Assembly: GCF_019059575.1 (NCBI RefSeq)
Contig: NW_024881868.1
Coordinates: 496,001 to 560,000, forward strand
From: Amphibalanus amphitrite
Lineage: Eukaryota > Arthropoda > Thecostraca > Balanomorpha > Balanidae
DNA length: 64,000 bases
Reading direction: 5' to 3'
The notes beneath the pieces were generated by a model. That model did not search any database, was not told the origin of the DNA, and was given only the letters and a program-made list of their open reading frames with translations. Both the position numbers and the translations under genes were made by a program. Positions 12,521 to 22,903 of the stretch are shown one piece after another (the first letter of the stretch is position 1; every line of letters starts with the position of its first letter).

Positions 12521-14676
12521 TAGCGAGCCTTTGAACTTTTCCTAGGTAAGGTCACTTGACGTGACCTGGTGACCTGAACTTGAACGACCCGGGTCTGAAA
12601 TTTTGACATGTGCGGAAATGATGTATGAGCATATGTAGGAAAACAGCGGCACTGCGCGCTGCCGTTTTTTAGATATTTCAAAAACGCCCCCCCCCCCCCC
12701 ACCCCCTCCCCAGCACGGCGTGGGTTTAAGAAGCCTTTGACAGAACTGACCTAATCAGTGTGGTCCATCTCTTGGCAGAGAAGTTTTCAGGCCTCATCCT
12801 TCAAAAACGACACAAGCCATGTCTTGCGTGATGCTGGTTGGGTTCGGGGTACCTACTTCGTTTCCTGTCAAACTCAGCCAAAGAGTGCCGTTAGCTCGTA
12901 AAACGTCTCGTCGAGCAGGAGTGCAGGCCGACCCCGTGAACGGGGGCCGGGGCAGTTGCAGAGCATGGCTCGTGCACGCATTAGTCTCAATGCTGGATCC
13001 TCCCGCATTCCCGACCTGTCCGCAATGGTCACCGTTCCGTGACGGTGACGACCAGCGTGGCGAAAGACCCCGCGAGTTGTGATGTGACAGGCCACAGCCG
13101 GAGGCTCTCTCCAGCGTGCTAAACGTGGGCGTCGTGCTGTACTTCCGAAACGCTTAGCATGATAGCACTAGCAGTTCATCTAATTTAACTGCATTATCAT
13201 TAGCCTAATCAGTTTTAGTGTGTTAATCGTCATAGATCACTGAGCAACAAGACCAAATGACGAGTGTTAAACTAAAGGAAATATATCACTTTTAACCCGA
13301 GCATGACTGGGGTATATTCCATAACGCGAGTGACGCCCCCCCCCCTCTCCTACCTCCGAAACTACTGGACCGTTCGTCAAAATTTAACCCGCGCCCTGAT
13401 GAGGGGGCCATTTTGCCCCCCCCCCTGTGGTTTTTCTTAAATAGCGAGAAAACGGCGGAAATGAGAATAATGAGCAAAAAACATGACATCTTGAAACGCT
13501 CACCAAATCTACAGTTGACAAGCAATTTTAAAGTTCTTTATGTGGTTGTGTAGAGAAAAGACGGCGCTACAAAACTGCTATCTCGGGTTTTCGAAATTTT
13601 GGGATTTTCCTCCCAAAAAAATCAAAAAAATCTATTTTTTTAGAAAAACTTAAAATTCCCAAAAAAAATCGAATTTCGAAAAACCGGAATATATGTGATA
13701 GTCCCTGCGCTTTTCGATATAGGTACATACCAAATTTTAGATCGATACCTCTTTTTTGGCCACGGTATAGCGAAAAAAAAACTTAAAAATTGATGGCGTC
13801 AAATATTTAAATCAATTTTTAGCAATTCTAGACCACGTAGCGCAAAACGGAGACCACCATTGATCTCCCCATGACGATCTGCATCAAATCGATACCCATT
13901 TTATGCAAAAATATCAACTTTGAAATTTGACCTTATTTGACCTGACCTTGACCTGACCTTGACCTGACCTTGACCTGACCTTGACCTGACCTTGACCTGA
14001 CCTTGACCTGACCTTGACCTGACCTTGACCTGACCTTCACCAAAACATAATCTCAACTGACCCCAAGGGCTGCCTGTCCTACATAATCGCATTTGGCATA
14101 TAAAATGGACCATAAAACATGCATCACATGATATTTTTAATTTGTGACCCTCGGTGACCTGACCTCTGTGACCTGACCTGGCATCAATGACCTCAAATAG
14201 CAAAATATGTGTTTGAAGAACATTTCCCCATCGATGATTTTCAATTAAATGCATTTTACTCGATTTTACAACGCATTTCTTGAAATGCCTGTAAACGGTG
14301 AAAATTCGACTTTTGACCTGACCTGTGACGTCATCGGTTTGACCGAGGTCAATGAAATTGGGTCACAAGGTAGTTCCCCTTTGGGGCTATCCAACGCCGT
14401 TTGCCGCTTGTCGCTATGTTGCGTGGTTCTCGAGACCTTAGGGGGGGGGGCAAAATGCCCCCCCCCCATCAGACCGCGTTGCTCGGCAGGCCCCTCAGGG
14501 CGCGGGTTAAACGGTATCTGATAGCCCTGGAAAAATTGTCGAGCGAAACCTAATTTTATTGACCTCTGGGTCTCCGATGACGTCACAGGTCAGGCAAAAG
14601 TAAAAACTATCAGCATTATGCTTGTTCACAATTTAGGCTCTGGCCTCCGGCTTTTGTTTACGCACTCCTTGATATA
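12322..14676. repeat. AGGTCA-rich repeat DNA with homopolymer C runs
   Basis: After the rest of the left inverted arm, this stretch carries dispersed repeat sequence without a recognised gene. C runs lie near 12686-12700, 13336-13346, 13418-13426 and 14459-14467; those at 13400-13426 and 14441-14467 pair with nearby G runs. Short frames such as 13901-14254 come from the tandem repeat listed separately. Confidence 0.6.
13932..14036. repeat. 11-bp tandem repeat (TTGACCTGACC)n
   Basis: About nine to ten near-perfect copies of TTGACCTGACC lie head to tail. Each copy contains the half-site TGACCT (inverse AGGTCA) overlapping a second TGACC, so half-sites recur on the same helical face about once per turn. 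Shorter runs of the same unit occur near 30500-30530, 17700-17740 and 33525-33545. Confidence 0.9.
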
Positions 14677-15658
14677 CAGGGTGTCCGGAAAGTCCTGGCG
14701 CTTTCCAACATTTTTGAAAACAAATGCCTCTGGTTGATAGATACTCAACAAAAGATCAAAACAATTATCAGGGACACCAAGCCATATACTTCCGCTAAGT
14801 GCTCATTCAATATAACCATCGTCGGCACCGACGACAGCCTCGACGCAAGGGCGGAAGCACCTGCGTGTTTTGACGATGTATGACATTTCCAAGTCCTCCC
14901 ATGCTGCCATGTAGCGAGTATTCAGCGACTCCAGGTTGGGATGACAGGTGGCCCAGAGCTTATTCTAAAAAACGCGGGCACGCCTTAGTCAAGCGGGTTA
15001 AGGTTAGGCGAATGAGGCGGCCTAATCTCATTTCGCCAAAGTGATCTGGCCCGCCGAGCTCCTCCGTCAGTAGGTATGGCTTGGGCGATAGCGGCATTGT
15101 TGGAGGGCGCTGCGTGCTGTCGAAAAGTGAAATGCGAAGTAACCCTTAGGGCAAGTCACCTTGAACCTCGGGTTGATATGCCTGTTCAGGATTTCCTCGT
15201 GGACCAGCCTGCGTTTTCATTTATCTAACATTGACGAAGATATGGAACATTTTTGTCCATCACACCTCTGGATTTTCTTCGATTGCCGCGGAAATGCTGC
15301 TAAATTCTCGGCAGTTTTAACATAGCGCGGTCGTACCGGTCTGGGGGATATTTCTAAAGGAATTCTGGAGTCAGAATAAGCCTTCACCTGCTCAACCATG
15401 CGCCAAAAACCGCCGCATCGCGTTGTAACTCGCACCTCGTTCAAGCCCCACCCGGCCGCCGCGCGCAGGCATTCCGCGACAAGGCGCATCTTCGCCCATC
15501 CACCCATCACTAAAAACGATTTCAAGGTCATATTAACACGACCCCTGGCTAAGTGGCCAACAAGGGGTAATGTCTGTGGTGATTAGTTGAATGTCCAATA
15601 ATCACAGCACGCATTAGACGGCGTCCAATAGAAGCGCCAGGACTTTCCGGACACCCTG
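14677..15658 (-). mobile_element. Decayed Tc1/mariner-like transposon
   Basis: Perfect or near-perfect terminal inverted repeats begin CAGGGTGTCCGGAAAGTCCT at both ends and are flanked by TA (14675-14676, 15659-15660). The transposase lies on the minus strand and is broken. The N-terminal part is open at 15531-15217. Further on, PPHSPNLNPLD (about 15020-14988), the mariner signature next to the third catalytic acid, is followed by a frame-disrupted C-terminal segment that includes NLESLNTRYMAAWEDLEM and ends in a VGADDGYIE-like tail near 14815. At 982 bp it is shorter than a usual 1.3-kb mariner, so it has internal deletions as well as stops. Not expected to be active. Confidence 0.85.
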
Positions 15659-15660
15659 TA

Positions 15661-18115
15661 TGCCTTAGATACTCTGAGGGTACCGACCTTGTACTTTGAA
15701 TGTTTAAGGTCAAAGCCAGGTTATCCTAGGTCACGGAAACTTTATATCATGTATTGGTCACGTGACGCATGTTTTATGGTCCATTTTACTCAAAGATTTC
15801 GAAAACAATGTCGTCTGTGTCATTTGAGGTCAATTTCAGCTGAATTTGCCTGAGGTCAGGGCACTTTCAGGTAAAAAAGGTCAAATCTTGAACATGAAAT
15901 TTACATTTTAAAATTAAATAAAATTAAAATAAAATTTATATTGCTGTCAGCTGTGCGATGTCAAAAACGTACTGAAAATGGATTTGAAAAATATACCTTT
16001 ACCTATTTATGAAATTTTTCTAAAATGCGTAATGCGTATAATGAGGGGGCAGAAGCTGTCCCCCCTCCCGTTTTTCGCCAATAACTTCTAAACACGTTAC
16101 GCCAGCGACGTCAAACTTTCAGTACCTACCGTATCATTTATTGATGTAACACGTTCCCTGAAAATTTGAGCGAAATCCGTCACAAAATTTTTCAGAAAAT
16201 GACGTTTAAGTGACGTCATGTCCGCCATTTTCGCCTAAAAAAAACGGCAAAATTTCAAACACCGCTAACATCTTCATTTTTAAAGGGATCAAGACGTAAC
16301 AAAAAGTGATACGTTATTCTACTTTGTCTATCAAATTGCCATCCTGTTTTTTTTTTCGATTTAGGCCCAATAGGTACCTATTTTTCTATTTTTAAAAAAC
16401 TGACTTTTGGAGGAAAATCATAAAAAATCTAAAATTCGGAACGATCGCCTTCAAACTTCTAGCGATTGATAAGAATAACAGTATGTACAAAATATTTATC
16501 TCGGAATTTTGATATCGGTGACCTAAGGTCACGTCAATTTTGCGACCTCTCCATTACCTATAGGTAAGTCAATGGGAGAAAATTGAAATGCGCCTCTTGT
16601 GGACGAATGGTGTTCAAAACCCTCTCAAACATCGGTTCATGAGTAAACATGACACACTGAATCGGAAAAATGCACCTGTGACCCCTCTGTGTGCCCCTGA
16701 GGTCATCTCAGGTCACAAACGGTCACCAGCAGTTTTTTGGCTATAACTTTTGATAGAGACGTGCTAGAGCGATGAAAACACGTCAGATGTATTCAGCTCG
16801 ATGATGCGGATCGACCGATATGCAACATGACCCTTTCCGGTCAGGTCATGACCTTGACCTGAGGTCAAATTTTAAAAATGACCTTTCAAGGTCAGCGAAT
16901 AGTCCATTCGACGCGTCTCGACGAGAGGAACACGATGCTGTCAAAAGTAATGTCGTGGCTTGCTTGAATCAAAACCTATTGCCGAAAAGCTGTTTTTGGT
17001 GCATAGGGCTATTTTTACAGTTTTTTGCTCTCTGGAGGCTAAACCGTTGACCTGAGGTCAAATCTTAGGACAATACGCAGAAAGGCCTGTAAAAGAGCTA
17101 TCGAAAGCGCTTTTTCGAGGCGCTGTAGCTCTACTGGGTCCCGAGTTAGCCGTTGGCAGTTCCCAAAATTGTTGAAATGGCCTATATTTGACCTTCGATG
17201 ACCTCTGGCGACCTGACCTTTGACCTGACCCGAAAAATGACTGAGGTGTTTCCGTCATAATTTTTGACGCTCTTTCGAATACCGCTTATCGCGTGTCGCT
17301 ACGTGGCCCAGGAGCCACGTTAGACAGGGGGGTGTTCAGAAATCCCCCTCCCCCGGCCCGGCGCGAAAGTCGCGGAGCACCGGTCCTGCGCGGGTTAACA
17401 ACCAACTTCAAAATTTGACCTCAGTTTACCTGACCTTGAACTGGCCTCAACCTGAAATTCATCCAGATGTGGTCCATATCACTTATTGAGTGTGCCTATT
17501 GAATTCTATGAATAAAATGGCCCATAAAACACGTGCGCACATGGCCTTTTCTATAATTCGTTTTTGGTGACCTTACCTGACCTTGACCTTGACCTTTGCA
17601 TGATATCGTATGCAACGAATATTGTCTTGGTAGCCTAAGAACACGTTTTGGGCACTCAGTCCCAGTCCATTCTTTGGCAACCACGGTGCAAGGCCGATAC
17701 TGCAGAAACTTGCATTTTGTACACTTGACCTGACCTTGACCTGACCTCTGACCTACTTAAGCAAAAAAATCAGCTCTTAAGATCTGCCTTGTTGAGTGCT
17801 TCCGATTGCCGTTTTCCCATCTTTCTACGACCATCGATTCGGAAGTTAGACAGGGGGGCAGAATCTGCTCCCCCCCCCCCCCCCAGCAGGGCGCGCGGGC
17901 TAAAAGTAAATAGCCCAGCGAGGCGCGGGTTAACAGAAACAGGTGTAAAATTAAACGAGCTACAACAAAAGCGGCCCAACGTCATTTTTAAACTTTTGCA
18001 TTTGAACCATCTGAAGTAAAAATTTAATTCGGTATTCAGCATGCCTACCTAGGCTAGTAGGTACCTACGAACTGACAGAAATCCATTTTTCCCCAAACTT
18101 ACCCCAAGACGTAGG
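15661..18115. repeat. AGGTCA-rich repeats, right arm of the large inverted repeat
   Basis: The part from about 16450 to 17270 is the reverse complement of 10860-12500. The part from 16040 to 16340 recurs in direct orientation near 29715-29995 (shared text includes cgttccctgaaaatttgagc), and 17400-17740 recurs near 30330-30700. G-run/C-run hairpin cassettes lie at 16043-16072, 17331-17356 and 17850-17884. No gene recognised. Confidence 0.65.
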
Positions 18116-18117
18116 TA

Positions 18118-18426
18118 GGGGAGACCCGGGAGGTATGGGCCGGTTTTCGGAAAAGGCAATTTTCTTCCAGTGGGCAGTGACTAGACCCGGTTTTTCACTC
18201 TGTGTACGTGAAATTGCCTTTCGCCTGCTAGATGTGCCTGATCTTAGGCATCTGGGATCAACTATTTCATCTCGAGATAACTTTCAATAAATAATGCGTT
18301 TTTTCGATTCATCAAAATACACCGGGAGGTATGGGCCCGGGTGATATGGGCCGGTGCCATGTTTCATATTCTTTTCTCGAAAATGAGAACAATACTCGTA
18401 GCCGGTATCTACCTTGATTTCTCTTA
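18118..18426. mobile_element. Left-end fragment of a TA-flanked element, word family GGTATGGGCC
   Basis: It begins TA then GGGGAGACCCGGGAGGTATG, the same outer end as the other elements of this type but with a different word. The word recurs inside as GGGAGGTATGGGCC at 18325-18338 and GGTGATATGGGCCGG at 18340-18354. No matching right end exists in the window. The element is cut at about 18426 by the foldback cluster that follows. Confidence 0.65.
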
Positions 18427-20280
18427 GGCCGTGTTACACTGCCGAAATTTGGCCACGACCCTGTCGCCGAATCACGTCGTGTAGGAAATCGGTCAACAGT
18501 TCACCGACAGAGGCGAACAGTTCGCCGACAGAGCCCGATTTGCAGACAACGGGTGGGGGGCCCCCCTAATCGTGCGCGGGTCGAAGCTGATCCATGATTC
18601 GGCGAACATCGCGAATGAATGGCGAATCTGTTGCGAATAGTCGGCGATACCTTGGCAACAAGTCGGCGCACGTCAGGGCATATTTTAACAAATTTTTACT
18701 GCGTCCCAAAGTTGAGCAGAGGGCACGTGCTACGACTAAGGGCACAGGGCAAGGAACAGAGTAGGGCACTGAGGAGGGCAGAAAGTAGGGCACGGCAGGT
18801 TGCAAGACATGGCACAGAACATTTTGAGGGAAGGCCGGGTGCAGGTCAGGGCAGACGGCAGGGCACAGGTCAGGGAACCGGACAGGGCAGGGACGCAGTG
18901 GTTCAAATCAGCAGGGGCTACGTCTCAAGGCGAGGGGGCTGCGTCCCAAAATGGGACGCAGTAAGTGCCTCAAAATATGCCCTGGCGCACGTAGCGACAT
19001 GTCGGCGGTGACTCGGCGAGTGTTTGGCGATCATGTTCGTTTAAGCCCTTGTTACACTGCCGAATTTGTGTACACGAATGTGCACGAATATGCAAGTCAT
19101 CCTTTGTCGCGGACCGATTCGGGATCTTTCTTCCACGGTCTTGGCATTTCGCAGACCAGTCGGTGTTCACCGCGCGACTTTTACGGTTCGTCACGACCGC
19201 CACGAATATTTCATGAAAAATGAAAATTTCGTGGCCGTTCGCCGAATTTATAATAAACGAACATGATCGCCAACCAGTCGCCGAGTCGCCGCCGACATGT
19301 CGCTGCGTGCGTCGACTTGTTGCCAAAGTATCGCCGACTTTTCGCAACAGATTCGCCATTCATTCGCGATGTTCGCCGAATCATGGATCAGCTTCAACCC
19401 GCGCACGATTAAGGCCGTGTTACACTGCCGAATTTTGGCCACGACCCTGTCGCCGAATCACGTCGTGTAGGAAATCGGCGAACAGTTCACCGACAGAGGC
19501 GAACAGTTCGCCGACAGAGCCCGATTTGCAGACAACGGGTGGGGCCCCCCCTAATCGTGCGCGGGTCGAAGCTGATCCATGATTCGGCGAACATCGCGAA
19601 TGAATGGCGAATATGTTGCGAATAGTCGCCGATACCTTGGCAACAAGTCGGCGCACGTAGCGACATGTCGGCAGTGACTCGGCGAGTGTTTGGCGATCAT
19701 GTTCGTTTATTATTAGTTCGGCGAACGGCCACGAAATTTTCATTTTTCATGAAATATTCGTGGCGGTCGTGACGAACCGTAAAAGTCGCGCGGTGGGCAC
19801 CGACTGGTCTGCGAAATGCCAAGACCGTGGAAGAAAGATCCCGAATCGGTCCACGACATAGGATGACTTGCATATTCGTGCACATTCGTGTACCAAAATT
19901 CGGCAGTGTAACAAGGGCTTTAGGGGGCCCCCCACCCGTTTTCTGCAAATCGGGCTCTGTCGGCGAACTGTTCGCCTCTGTCTTGTTCGCCGATTTCCTA
20001 CACGACGTGATTCGGCGACAGGGTCGTGGCCAAAATTCGGCAGTGTAACACGGCCTTTATTATAAGTTCGGCGAACGGCCACGAAATTTTCATTTTTCAT
20101 GAAATATTCGTGGCGGTCGTGACGAACCGTAAAAGTCGCGCGGTGGGCACCGACTGGTCTGCGAAATGCCAAGACCGTGGAAGAAAGATCCCGAATCGGT
20201 TCGCAACATAGGATGATTTGCATATTCGTGCACATTCGTGTACCAAAATTTGGCAGTGTAACAAGGGCTTTAAGCCCTTG
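18427..20280. repeat. Cluster of foldback modules ending in GTGTTACACTGCCGAA
   Basis: Three modules recur in both orientations: one starting GGCCGTGTTACACTGCCGAA and running through a TCGCCGAATCACGTCG stretch; one starting CTAATCGTGCGCGGGTCGAA; and one starting GCCCTTGTTACACTGCCGAA and running through a CACGAATATTTCATG stretch. Copies begin near 18427, 19049 and 19412, and inverted copies end near 19920, 20057 and 20272. TAA/TTA next to some ends would suit PIF/Harbinger-type target sites, but this is inference. The words TTCGCCGA and TCGGCGAA are very dense. Many short frames appear and none resembles a known protein. Confidence 0.7.
18674..18984. mobile_element. hAT-like MITE with 8-bp target duplication
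   Basis: This 311-bp element starts CAGGGCATATTTT and ends AAAATATGCCCTG, flanked on both sides by the identical 8-bp sequence GCGCACGT (18666-18673 and 18985-18992). The second terminal word is TACTGCGTCCCA (inverse TGGGACGCAGTA). The interior is full of subterminal GGGCA/AGGGCAC words, as in hAT elements. It interrupts a foldback module whose uninterrupted sister copy at about 19640-19680 shows the empty site. No transposase. Confidence 0.92.
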
Positions 20281-21088
20281 TTTACCCTCGATGGTACTGA
20301 AAGTTTCGTCGCGATCGGCCGCTTTTTACGCGAGTTATTCGCGAAAAACCGAGGGGGTCCGTTCCACCCCCTCCCTCCCCCCCCCTGTACGGGAGTCATA
20401 AGCGTCCTATAGGTATAGGATTAGCGCTATCGAAACTATCGGTGCAGCGAGTTCCGCAGCACACTTAGCACGGAATCTGCTTATCTGTTTACAGCCCTCA
20501 TTCAAGTTCAATCTCGCTATGAGCGGGCGGGGATAAGCGACGGGCCAGGCAGGCATAAACTTCTTCCTTGCCTACCAGCGGATCCAACCGTGACCAGGTC
20601 AAGCTGGTGAATAGAATCGTGCCCAATAGTTGAACGCACCGGTAGCAAATATGTTGCTGGTAGCGGGATCTGGGAAATTCGACATTATATGCAGTTTTAA
20701 GGTTGAAAAATTTAGTTCTTAGAGCAAAGGTCAAGTAGACACCTTTTAGCTATTTAGGATCCCAGACGCCCACTAACTCCGCCTGTGGCCATGTCGTAGA
20801 GACCGAGACGTGACTCAGCAGATTGTCTCGCCAATGGCACCCCAGGGTCAATGGGCGTTACAGCCCGGCGCGACGGGGATGTCCAAGGTCAGCGCTGACG
20901 GAGCTGGGCGGCGGCGGCGGCTGCAGTCGCACCGGGAGAGCGCAGCGGGCGGGACCTCCGCCCGACAGCTGCAGCGAGACACAGATCCAGAGGTGCGGTG
21001 GAGCGACACCTCCCCCCACTGAGTGCGCACTGACTCCCCCGAGGACCGCCGGTGACAGTGAAGAGGTCACGGTGTGACAGAGCGCGCC
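20281..21088. other. Repeat fragment, then upstream region of the P450 gene
   Basis: The segment 20288-20395 (ggtactgaaagtttcgtcg onward, ending in a C run) is a member of the AGGTCA repeat family and recurs near 28138 and, inverted, near 32065-32125. From about 20780 the sequence turns GC-rich and probably holds the P450 promoter and 5' untranslated region. No TATA box could be assigned. Confidence 0.5.
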
Positions 21089-22609
21089 ATGTTGGAGGGT
21101 CTGCTGACGGCGCCGCTGGCGGCGCTCCGCTGGCTCTGCTCGCCGCTCCCGCTGACGGTAATAGTCCTTATCGTCGCGTTTGTTTACTATATGCTGACCA
21201 AGAACTTTGACTATTGGAAGTCGCGCGGTGTGCCTGGACCGCGACCATGTCTGCCCTGGGGAAACGAGTTCGGACCGCCGTTCACGAAGGTGGGTGAATT
21301 CGACAGCTGGCTTTATCACAAGCACGGAGGAAAGAAGTATTGTGGCTACTTTGAGCTCAGAAAGCCGGTGCTTTTCGTGGGAGATCTGGAGATGATTAAA
21401 GCCATCACTATCAAAGACTTCGACCACTTTACCGATCAGCGCGACCAGCTCGGTAATGATCTTTTCAAAGAGATGCTGATCATTCTTAAGGGCGCCAAGT
21501 GGAAGGAAACACGTTCCGTGATGTCTCCAACCTTCTCAGCTAGCAAACTAAAGGCGATGTATCAGCTGACACTGGATAACGCTCAGAATCTGCTGAAGTA
21601 CATTAACGCTCAGCAAGTAGACAAGGGTGAGGTTGAGATCAAAGAAGCCTTCGGGAAATTCACGATGGACAATATTGCAGCTAGCGCTTTTGGGATCAAC
21701 TGCAACTCTTTCACCGACCCAAATAGCAAGTTTGCGGCCATGTCGGCAAGTCTGAGTGACTTCGATCCACTATCTATGCTTCAATTCATTGTCCAGGGTG
21801 TCTCAGCAAAGCTCGCCGCCCTGATCCCCACGCCCGTTGACAAGGCTGGCGAGTTTTTCCGAAGCGCAGTCTTGAAGACGATAAGTCATCGCGAGAAGAA
21901 CCCCAGCTCCACCCGCGACTTCCTTCAGCTGCTGATGGACACCAAGGACAAGGACGGCAAGCGGATCCTTTCGGACAGCAGCATCGTGGCGCAGTCGATC
22001 CTGTTTCTGTTCGCCGGCTACGAAACCACCGCCACGCTACTGACATTCGCCGCCTACTGCCTGGCGCTGGACCAGGAGATCCAGCAGCGTGTCCAGCAGG
22101 AGGTCGACGACGCCGTCGAGCGTCACGGCGGCCTCACCTACGAGGCCGTCATGGACATGCCGTACCTGGACCGGGTGATCTCGGAGACGCTGCGTCTCTA
22201 CTCGCCGGCGCCGCGCACCGAGCGCGTCTGCACCAAGAAGTACACGCTGCCCGGCTCGGACCTGGTCATCGACGTAGGCACGCTCCTAGCGATACCCGTG
22301 CTTCCCATCCACCGGGACCCAGAGTACTACCCGGACCCACTGCGGTTCGACCCGGACCGCTTCCTGCCCGAGGAGAAAGAAAAGCGCCACCCGTGCTCCT
22401 ACCTGCCGTTCGGCAGCGGGCCGCGCAACTGCATCGCCATGCGGTTCGCGCTGTTCGAGGCCAAGGTGGCGCTGGTCACCATGCTGCGGGAGCTGACGCT
22501 GAAGCCGACGCCGCAGACGCCGCCACACCCGATGCCGCTCGATAAGAAGGCGTTCCTGGTGAGCCCGGAGGGAGGCCGTGTGCCGCTCTGCGCCGTCCGC
22601 AGGGAGTGA
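21089..22609 (+). CDS. Cytochrome P450, CYP3 clan, microsomal
   Basis: This is a haem-thiolate monooxygenase that would use NADPH-P450 reductase at the endoplasmic reticulum; CYP3-clan enzymes of arthropods mostly handle xenobiotics or lipophilic signals. It is 506 residues, the usual length, with no intron. An N-terminal membrane anchor (about residues 20-36) is followed by the proline hinge VPGPRP. Other landmarks are helix C WKETRSVMSPTFS (about 137), I-helix AGYETT (about 308-313), ExxR as ETLR (about 365), FDPDRF (about 414) and the haem loop FGSGPRNCIAMRFA with its cysteine near 447. The loop has Ala where most P450s have Gly after Cys-Ile. The ATG at 21089 is used because it places the anchor at the N terminus; the open frame extends only five codons further up. 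The exact subfamily and substrate cannot be told. Confidence 0.95.
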   Translation: MLEGLLTAPLAALRWLCSPLPLTVIVLIVAFVYYMLTKNFDYWKSRGVPGPRPCLPWGNEFGPPFTKVGEFDSWLYHKHGGKKYCGYFELRKPVLFVGDLEMIKAITIKDFDHFTDQRDQLGNDLFKEMLIILKGAKWKETRSVMSPTFSASKLKAMYQLTLDNAQNLLKYINAQQVDKGEVEIKEAFGKFTMDNIAASAFGINCNSFTDPNSKFAAMSASLSDFDPLSMLQFIVQGVSAKLAALIPTPVDKAGEFFRSAVLKTISHREKNPSSTRDFLQLLMDTKDKDGKRILSDSSIVAQSILFLFAGYETTATLLTFAAYCLALDQEIQQRVQQEVDDAVERHGGLTYEAVMDMPYLDRVISETLRLYSPAPRTERVCTKKYTLPGSDLVIDVGTLLAIPVLPIHRDPEYYPDPLRFDPDRFLPEEKEKRHPCSYLPFGSGPRNCIAMRFALFEAKVALVTMLRELTLKPTPQTPPHPMPLDKKAFLVSPEGGRVPLCAVRRE

Positions 22610-22897
22610 GGGGCCAGGAGGAGAGTCAACAGAGGCGGTCACCATCGGACGGCGTCGGAAGAGGCTGCTCGCAGCGGTCGGCAGCAGGATCAGCACTGAT
22701 CACCGCAGATTTGATAACACTGACGGAAACAGAGTAGTTTCAGGGGTCTGATGCGTATAACCCAACGCTTGTATTATGACTTGGTAGCTCGGAAATGCCG
22801 TGGTGGCTTGTGAAATACGCTATCGACTAATGAAGCAAGCTATCCTGATATCCGAGCCTGACATTTATCAAATGATGATCATCTTTCTTCATTTATT

Positions 22898-22903
22898 AAT
22901 AAA
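22898..22903 (+). terminator. Polyadenylation signal AATAAA of the P450 gene
   Basis: A canonical AATAAA lies 289 bases after the P450 stop codon, and a GT-rich stretch (cttgtgtgccgtc) follows, as expected for a cleavage and polyadenylation site. Confidence 0.65.
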
